64,000 nt of DNA from Streptococcus suis (GTDB lineage: Bacteria > Bacillota > Bacilli > Lactobacillales > Streptococcaceae). A program made the position numbers and the translations under genes. Below the pieces are notes generated by a model. That model was not told where the DNA came from. It made no database searches and saw nothing but the letters and a program-made list of their open reading frames with translations. Position 1 is the first letter of the stretch; each line of letters starts with the position of its first letter. Location: the NCBI RefSeq assembly GCF_002964575.1, contig NZ_POQQ01000084.1, forward strand, positions 1-64,000, given 5' to 3'. Positions 58,700-64,000 of this stretch are shown here, piece by piece.

Positions 58700-59497
58700 A
58701 TGAAACACTTGAGAACTTTAGCATTTACAGCACTAGTAGCAGCAACTCTTGGCTTGCAACAAACAGCATCAGCTGCTCAAATTAAAACCATCGACTCTGC
58801 CAAAACAATCGTTCTAAAAGATTTGGGTTTAAAAGCGAATCAAGTTCGCTTCAAGGAAGTTGACTTTGAAAAAGGCATTTATGAGATTGATGTCGTTGCT
58901 AATAATGTTGAATACGATTACGATATCCAAGCTAGCACAGGCAAGATTCTTAAGAAAAAGTCTAAGACTTTAGCCCCTAAAAAGACTACAGCTCAACCTA
59001 CTCAACCAAAGAAAACAACAGTTTCCGTAACGATTTCAATGGAACAGGCAAAAAATATTGCCTTGAAAGATGCAGGTTTGGCAGCCAATAAGGTTCGCTT
59101 CAAAGAAGTTGACTTAGAAAAGGGTGTTTACGAAGTTGATTTTGTTGCGAACAATCTTGAGTATGATTATGATATCAATGGTTTGACAGGAAAAATTATC
59201 AAGAAAAAGACAAAATCAGTAGCCGTTAAACCAGCAGCTCCAAAGAAAAATCCGGTAGTGGTAACACAGCCTAAGAAAGTTTCAGTAGTGCCAACACTTT
59301 CAGTAGAACAAGTGAAAACAATTGTTTTGAAAGATTTAGGTTTGGCAGCCAATAAAGTTCGCTTCAAAGAAGTTGACCTTGAAAAAGGTATCTATGAAGT
59401 TGAAGCTATCGCCAACAACTCTGAATTTGACTATAAGATTAATGGAACAACTGGTCAAATTGTGAAGAAAAAAGTAGAGGCAAAAAAAGGCTGGTAA
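58700..59497 (+). CDS. Secreted protein with three PepSY-like repeats
   Basis: 265 residues from ATG 58700 (GGAG 6 bases before). A signal peptide is cut near TASAAQ (about 26). Three repeats of about 60 residues follow (about 29-88, 112-171 and 200-259), each with VRFKEVDxEKGxYE and a K-rich end (KKK). Lys/Pro/Thr linkers join them. PepSY domains occur with extracellular proteases and sensors. The upstream M56 sensor has a similar domain, so the two may interact or compete for a ligand. Strong basic character. Confidence 0.85.
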   Translation: MKHLRTLAFTALVAATLGLQQTASAAQIKTIDSAKTIVLKDLGLKANQVRFKEVDFEKGIYEIDVVANNVEYDYDIQASTGKILKKKSKTLAPKKTTAQPTQPKKTTVSVTISMEQAKNIALKDAGLAANKVRFKEVDLEKGVYEVDFVANNLEYDYDINGLTGKIIKKKTKSVAVKPAAPKKNPVVVTQPKKVSVVPTLSVEQVKTIVLKDLGLAANKVRFKEVDLEKGIYEVEAIANNSEFDYKINGTTGQIVKKKVEAKKGW

Positions 59498-59511
59498 TAG
59501 ATAAGAGTTAC

Positions 59512-59563
59512 AAGAGTGGGGAACCGCTCTTCTCTTAACCGCTTAAAACGACAAATGTAGAAT
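59512..59563 (+). promoter_or_regulatory. Hairpin and operator (O5) before the VTC gene
   Basis: AAGAGTGG-GGAA-CCGCTCTT (59512-59531) is followed by CGACAAATGTAG (O5, 59549-59560). TAGAAT (59558-59563) may be a -10, but no good -35 is seen. The layout repeats that before the PepSY gene (hairpin, then operator). Confidence 0.6.
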
Positions 59564-59573
59564 AGAGAAAAAG

Positions 59574-60317
59574 ATGAAAGAAACAGTACAAACCAAATTT
59601 AAACGTATCGAAACAAAATATATCCTTGACCGCCACCAACTAGCAGCCGTTATGGCAGAGCTACAGGCCCATGTTGTGAAGGACGATTATCCAACCTCAA
59701 CCATTACCAACATTTACTTTGATACCAATGAGTATCGAATGATTCAAGATTCAGCGGAGCGCTTGTGGAAGCGTGAGAAGATCCGTATGCGGACCTACGA
59801 TGCCCAGCCACACGCAGATAGTCAAGTCTTTTTGGAAATCAAGAAAAAGGAAAATGGTGTTGGTTTGAAGGATCGCTTGACATCAAAACCAGCCTCTGTA
59901 TTGAAATTTATGAGCCACAACCTAGTAGACGAAACCATCAGCAATCCTGTGCTTTTGGAAACCATGGCAGAGCTACGCGAGCGTTATGGCAAGATTGAGC
60001 CGATGATGTATATTTACTATGATCGTTTTTCAATGAAGGGGATTGAGGATAAAAAGGTTCGTATTACCATTGACCAAAATATTCTTTACCGTCATTACGA
60101 TGTGGATTTATTTGCAGGAAAGTATGGTTATCCTTTGCTAGAGGATGATCAAGTTATTATGGAAATCAAGGTGCCTGAAACCTACCCAGAATGGCTTCAA
60201 GCCATTATTGATCAGTATGGTCTGGAGCGCGTGTCATTTTCTAAATATGGGACAGCCCACCGTAAGTTAGTAGAAAGTCAAGAAGAGGACATTATCTTTG
60301 AAAGAGCAATTGTTTAA
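59574..60317 (+). CDS. VTC-type polyphosphate polymerase domain protein
   Basis: 247 residues of the VTC/CYTH-like tunnel fold known from yeast polyphosphate polymerase Vtc4. Basic and acidic residues line the expected sites: RIETKYIL (7-15 region), LWKREKIRMRTYD, FLEIKKK and VIMEIKVPE. In bacteria these domains are seen beside DUF4956 proteins, as here. Whether it makes polyphosphate is not shown. It overlaps the next gene by 20 bp. Confidence 0.85.
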   Translation: MKETVQTKFKRIETKYILDRHQLAAVMAELQAHVVKDDYPTSTITNIYFDTNEYRMIQDSAERLWKREKIRMRTYDAQPHADSQVFLEIKKKENGVGLKDRLTSKPASVLKFMSHNLVDETISNPVLLETMAELRERYGKIEPMMYIYYDRFSMKGIEDKKVRITIDQNILYRHYDVDLFAGKYGYPLLEDDQVIMEIKVPETYPEWLQAIIDQYGLERVSFSKYGTAHRKLVESQEEDIIFERAIV

Positions 60318-60984
60318 AAGTATCTTTGAAAGCAATACAGGACCTGCAGAGCCCTCTATGCTGGCAACCAGTTTAGTGGTTAGCTTGGTTCTAGGTCTGA
60401 TTATTGCCGTAGTTTATAAATACAAGACCCTTTATTCTAAGGAATTTGTGATTACCTTGACGGTTCTCCCAGTTCTCATGACCATGATTATTTTTATGGT
60501 CAATGGAAACTTGGGAACCAGTGTGGCGATTGCAGGGACCTTTGGGATGATTCGTTTTCGTTCGGCAGCAGGTGGAGCTAAGGAACTCTTGATGGTCTTT
60601 ATTGCAACAGGTATTGGCCTGGCCTGCGGTATGGGATTTATCATCCTAGCAACGATTTTTACGCTCTTTGTTTGCCTAGTCTTGCTATTCTTGGAGAATT
60701 CTTCCTTTGCGGCAGTTAGTCAAACCAGACGGAATATCACCATTCGCGTGCCAAGGGAGTTGGATTATGAACTGCTATTTGAAGCTACTTTTATCAATGC
60801 ATGTAAGTATGTAGAATTGGTCAGCATTAAGAATATTAAAAAAAGCAATAGCCTGGAATTAGTCTACAATGTTGATTTGGATGCGAATTTGTCCGACAAG
60901 CAGGTGATTGACACCTTGCTCAGTATCAATGATTCTATTGAAATTAGCATCAGCAAGTTGGCACAAAAGAAGAAAACTTTATAA
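60298..60984 (+). CDS. DUF4956 membrane protein
   Basis: 228 residues from a TTG start (GAGGA 8 bases before), overlapping the VTC gene by 20 bp. Three or four membrane segments fill residues about 20-130, with the conserved NGNLGTSVAIAGTFGMIRFRS and AAGGAKELLMVF. A cytoplasmic domain follows. It probably forms a membrane complex with the VTC-type protein. Confidence 0.87.
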   Translation: MKEQLFKSIFESNTGPAEPSMLATSLVVSLVLGLIIAVVYKYKTLYSKEFVITLTVLPVLMTMIIFMVNGNLGTSVAIAGTFGMIRFRSAAGGAKELLMVFIATGIGLACGMGFIILATIFTLFVCLVLLFLENSSFAAVSQTRRNITIRVPRELDYELLFEATFINACKYVELVSIKNIKKSNSLELVYNVDLDANLSDKQVIDTLLSINDSIEISISKLAQKKKTL

Positions 60985-60992
60985 GAGGGTGA

Positions 60993-61016
60993 GAGATTGG
61001 CAACAATCTCTTTTTT
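60993..61016 (+). terminator. Terminator of the VTC-DUF4956 transcript
   Basis: GAGATTG-GCAA-CAATCTC followed by TTTTTT. Confidence 0.92.
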
Positions 61017-61050
61017 CGTATATAATGAAGTCAGAAGAGGAGGCAAGTAT

Positions 61051-61962
61051 ATGCAAATATTAGGACAAACAGGTCTGGAAGTATCGCGAATTGGTCTAGG
61101 CTGTATGCGAATGGCTAGTCTGATAGAGCAGGAAACAGCCAAAGTGTTAGATACAGTTGTTGGACAGGGAATTACCTTTTTCGACCATGCAGATATTTAT
61201 GGTGGTGGTGAGTCAGAAATTCGCTTTGCTCAGGGCGCCAAGTTGGCAGGCTTCAAGCGTGAGGACATGATTCTCCAGTCCAAATGTGGCATTCGTAAGG
61301 GCTATTTTGATTTTTCAAAGGACTATATCTTGGAGTCTGTAGATGGGATTTTGAAGCGCTTGGATACAGATTATTTGGATGTTCTTGCCTTGCATAGACC
61401 AGATGCTCTGATGGAAGCAGAGGAGGTGGCAGAAGCCTTTTATCTCTTGAAGCAAGCGGGTAAGGTTCATCATTTCGGCGTCAGCAACCAGAATATCTAC
61501 CAAATGGAATTGCTCCAGTCCTATCTGGACCAGCCCCTAGCAGTCAACCAGCTCCAGCTGTCGCCTGCCCACACGCCATTGATTGATGCTGGACTCCATG
61601 TCAATATGAAAGATGATGCTGCGACCATGCGGGACGGAGGGCTGATTGATTATTGCCAGCTTAAAAAAATCACTATCCAAGCCTGGTCACCTTTCTTGAT
61701 TGATTTGCAACAAGGTATTTTTGCCAACCATCCAGACTATGCTGATTTAAATCAAACGATTGGGGAAATAGCAGAGCGCTACCATGTTTCACATGAAACT
61801 ATTGTCGTAGCTTGGATTTTGAGACATCCAGCTAAGATTCAAACCATTGTGGGCTCAATGAACCCAGAATGTTTGACCAAGATTGCACAAGCTAGTCAGA
61901 TTAGCTTGACTAGACCAGAATGGTACGAGATTTACAGAAGCGCAGGTAATATCTTGCCTTAG
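61051..61962 (+). CDS. Aldo/keto reductase
   Basis: 303 residues from ATG 61051 with AGAGGAGG. TIM-barrel NADPH oxidoreductase: GLGCMRMA, FFDHADIYGGGESE (catalytic Asp, Tyr), LQSKCGI (Lys), DVLALHRPD (His), and HFGVSNQN. Substrate unknown. It precedes a GNAT gene by 9 bp. A degenerate parS sequence lies inside. Confidence 0.9.
   Translation: MQILGQTGLEVSRIGLGCMRMASLIEQETAKVLDTVVGQGITFFDHADIYGGGESEIRFAQGAKLAGFKREDMILQSKCGIRKGYFDFSKDYILESVDGILKRLDTDYLDVLALHRPDALMEAEEVAEAFYLLKQAGKVHHFGVSNQNIYQMELLQSYLDQPLAVNQLQLSPAHTPLIDAGLHVNMKDDAATMRDGGLIDYCQLKKITIQAWSPFLIDLQQGIFANHPDYADLNQTIGEIAERYHVSHETIVVAWILRHPAKIQTIVGSMNPECLTKIAQASQISLTRPEWYEIYRSAGNILP
61785..61800. other. Degenerate parS-like sequence
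   Basis: TGTTTCACATGAAACT differs from TGTTTCACGTGAAACA at the central CpG (G to A) and at the last base. The centre is usually important for ParB binding, so this is uncertain. About 47 kb from oriC. Confidence 0.35.
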
Positions 61963-61971
61963 GAGGTGTTT

Positions 61972-62424
61972 ATGCAGTGGGAGATGAAAGCATTTGACCA
62001 ATTAAGTTTACAGGAACTTTACACTATCTTGACACTGAGGACGGATGTCTTTGTCGTTGAACAGGCCTGTCCCTATCCTGAAGTTGATGGAAAGGATCCA
62101 AACTGTCTTCATCTCTTAGGAACGGATAATGGGGAGTTAGTAGCTTACTTGAGAATATTGCCAGCTGGTCTAAGTTATGACGAAGTTTCCATCGGCCGTG
62201 TAGTTATCAAGCCAAGTCATCGTGGCAAAGGCTTAGGTCGCCCAATGATGGAGCAGGCAATTCACTTTATTACAAACGAATGGAAAGAAAGTCAGATTAA
62301 AATTGGTGCCCAAGCCCATTTAGAAAAGTTCTATAGTTCGTTAGGTTTTGAGCCAGTTTCTGAAGTCTATTTGGAGGATAATATTCCGCATCTAGATATG
62401 TTGTACAGTAAACCAGTCAACTAA
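61972..62424 (+). CDS. GNAT acetyltransferase (ElaA type)
   Basis: 150 residues from ATG 61972 with AGGAGGTG. ElaA-like start (LSLQELYTILTLRTDVFVVEQACPYPEVDGKD) and acetyl-CoA motif SIGRVVIKPSHRGKGLG. Substrate unknown. Probably co-transcribed with the aldo/keto reductase. Confidence 0.88.
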   Translation: MQWEMKAFDQLSLQELYTILTLRTDVFVVEQACPYPEVDGKDPNCLHLLGTDNGELVAYLRILPAGLSYDEVSIGRVVIKPSHRGKGLGRPMMEQAIHFITNEWKESQIKIGAQAHLEKFYSSLGFEPVSEVYLEDNIPHLDMLYSKPVN

Positions 62425-62436
62425 GGCTGGTTTTTC
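62411..62436 (+). terminator. Terminator of the GNAT gene
   Basis: AACCAG pairs with CTGGTT across a 10-base loop, followed by TTT. The first arm overlaps the gene end. Confidence 0.7.
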
Positions 62437-62518
62437 GATTTTTCTTGGCAAATTCCCCCAAAAATCCGCTATTTTATGGTAGAATGAATAGGTATAAAAT
62501 CAGTAAAAGAGGAAGAAA

Positions 62519-64000
62519 ATGAAACGTTCTATGTACGCTGGACGTGTTCGTAAGGAGCACGTCGGACAGGAAATTACTTTGAAAGGTTGGGTTGGTCGCC
62601 GTCGTGACTTGGGTGGCTTGATTTTCATCGACTTGCGTGACCGTGAAGGCATTATGCAGTTGGTCATCAATCCAGAGGTGGTAGCCAGTGATGTTATGGC
62701 AACTGCTGAAAGCCTCCGCAGTGAGTTTGTTATCGAAGTAACGGGAACGGTTGTGGAGCGTGAACAAGCCAACGACAACATCCCAACAGGAGCTGTTGAA
62801 TTGCAAGTAACAAGCTTGACAGTGCTCAATACTGCTAAGACGACACCGTTTGAAATCAGGGATGGCATCGAAGCCAGCGATGATACCCGTCTTCGTTACC
62901 GTTACTTGGATCTTCGTCGTCCAGAAATGCTTAACAACTTCAAATTGCGTGCAGCGGTAACCCACAGTATTCGCAACTACTTGGATGACTTGGAATTTAT
63001 TGATGTGGAAACGCCAATGTTGACCAAGTCAACGCCAGAGGGTGCGCGTGATTACTTGGTACCATCTCGTGTATCTAAAGGCCATTTCTACGCATTGCCA
63101 CAAAGTCCACAGATTACTAAGCAGCTTTTGATGAATGCTGGCTTTGACCGTTACTACCAAATCGTTAAGTGTTTCCGTGATGAAGACTTGCGTGGAGACC
63201 GTCAACCTGAGTTTACACAGGTGGACTTGGAAACCTCATTCTTGAATGAAGTTGAAATCCAAGACATCGTAGAAGGATTGATTGCTAAGGTCTTGAAAGA
63301 TACCAAAGGGATTGAGTTGACCTTGCCATTCCCTCGTATGGCCTATGATCATGCTATGAACTTCTACGGTTCAGATAAGCCAGATACTCGTTTTGAAATG
63401 CTTTTACAAGACTTGACAGAACTTGTCAAGGAAGTTGACTTTAAGGTCTTCTCAGAAGCACCAGTTGTCAAAGCGATTGTTGTCAAAGCAGCGGCGGATA
63501 GCTACTCTCGTAAAGACATTGATAAACTAACAGAGTACGCCAAACAATTTGGTGCCAAGGGACTTGCTTGGGTCAAGGTTGACAAGGGAGAATTAGCGGG
63601 TCCAGTTGCTAAGTTCTTGACAGGTATTACAGATAAGTTGACAGCAAGTTTACAACTTGAAGATAAGGACCTGGTCCTCTTTGTGGCGGATGAATTGGAA
63701 GTAGCCAATAATACCCTGGGAGCTTTGCGTAACCGCTTGGCAAAAGAGCAAGGTTTGATTGACGAAAGCAAGTTTAACTTCCTTTGGATTGTGGACTGGC
63801 CGATGTTTGAGTGGTCTGAAGAAGAAGGTCGCTACATGAGTGCCCACCACCCATTCACTTTGCCGACGGAAGAAACAGCTCATCATTTGGATGGTGATTT
63901 GGCACAGGTACGTGCAGTTGCCTACGATATTGTTTTGAATGGTTATGAATTGGGTGGCGGTAGCCTTCGTATCAACCAAAAAGACATGCAAGAACGGATG
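62519..64000 (+). CDS. aspS: Aspartyl-tRNA synthetase (cut off at the window end)
   Basis: Class II synthetase for tRNA-Asp. The 494 codons present have no stop; the whole protein should be near 580 residues. It begins [19 protein letters not shown] with an OB-fold anticodon-binding domain ([18 protein letters not shown]). The catalytic core includes [13 protein letters not shown] and motif 2 [16 protein letters not shown], then a GAD-type insertion. GAGGAAG precedes the ATG. An extended -10 TGGTAGAAT (62477-62485) is the likely promoter. It is not followed by gatCAB in this window. Confidence 0.95.
   Translation, partial: MKRSMYAGRVRKEHVGQEITLKGWVGRRRDLGGLIFIDLRDREGIMQLVINPEVVASDVMATAESLRSEFVIEVTGTVVEREQANDNIPTGAVELQVTSLTVLNTAKTTPFEIRDGIEASDDTRLRYRYLDLRRPEMLNNFKLRAAVTHSIRNYLDDLEFIDVETPMLTKSTPEGARDYLVPSRVSKGHFYALPQSPQITKQLLMNAGFDRYYQIVKCFRDEDLRGDRQPEFTQVDLETSFLNEVEIQDIVEGLIAKVLKDTKGIELTLPFPRMAYDHAMNFYGSDKPDTRFEMLLQDLTELVKEVDFKVFSEAPVVKAIVVKAAADSYSRKDIDKLTEYAKQFGAKGLAWVKVDKGELAGPVAKFLTGITDKLTASLQLEDKDLVLFVADELEVANNTLGALRNRLAKEQGLIDESKFNFLWIVDWPMFEWSEEEGRYMSAHHPFTLPTEETAHHLDGDLAQVRAVAYDIVLNGYELGGGSLRINQKDMQERM

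Noticed and set aside
62474-62965. 163-codon minus-strand frame at the start of aspS
   Set aside because: Antisense to the AspRS coding sequence, which is clearly recognisable on the plus strand.

Overview
The window looks like a low-GC Streptococcus chromosome, most likely Streptococcus suis or a close relative. Support: the gene order around oriC (dnaA, dnaN, ychF, pth, mfd, rqcP, divIC, tilS, hpt, ftsH, comX, rRNA promoter), the streptococcal ComX sigma factors, HtrA with a CiaR-type promoter, and the HtrA-ParB-DnaA arrangement. No insertion sequence, prophage or CRISPR array is visible. The species is inferred from recognition of gene order and proteins, not from a search.

Region by region. 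Positions 1-300 hold three tandem rRNA promoters reading leftwards out of the window. Positions 360-18020 are the leftward origin block: comX copy 1, ftsH, hpt, tilS, a beta-lactamase-fold protein, a 37-residue protein, divIC, rqcP, mfd, pth, ychF, an XRE regulator, a DUF951 protein, dnaN, dnaA, parB and htrA. oriC lies between dnaN and dnaA, with DnaA boxes, five TAG trios and an AT-rich tract; more DnaA boxes flank dnaA and sit in the htrA-rlmH gap. To the right, 18213-28252 carries rlmH, a YoaK-like protein, three tRNAs (Arg, Glu, Asn), yfhO, an ABC-F ATPase, a YitT protein, T-box controlled trpS, and guaB. Next, 28337-36339 holds recF-yaaA and a rightward operon of two M16 proteins, a RodZ-like protein, pgsA and the ECF energising module ecfA1-ecfA2-ecfT.

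From 36446 to 43874 come two secreted transglycosylase-like proteins, a two-component system followed by a membrane-anchored protein with a probable response-regulator box, L-serine dehydratase, and mnmA. From 43917 to 54240: a divergent SnoaL/HxlR pair, two Nudix hydrolases with mnmG, gdpP-rplI-dnaC-veg, a CcdA/thioredoxin pair, and rpsD behind a structured leader. A second comX with the same ComR-type box follows at 54626, then two perfect DnaA boxes and a family 2 glycosyltransferase.

The most unusual locus is 56361-60984: a BlaI-type repressor, an M56 (BlaR-type) membrane protease whose sensor part is PepSY-like with an acidic tail instead of a penicillin-binding domain, a secreted protein made of three PepSY-like repeats, a VTC-type polyphosphate polymerase domain protein and a DUF4956 membrane protein. 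Five copies of one operator-like motif precede these genes, so they look like one self-contained envelope regulon. The window ends in aspS, cut off at the right edge.

Four MITE-like intergenic elements of about 155-165 bp in two related families, and four candidate parS sites, are also present.
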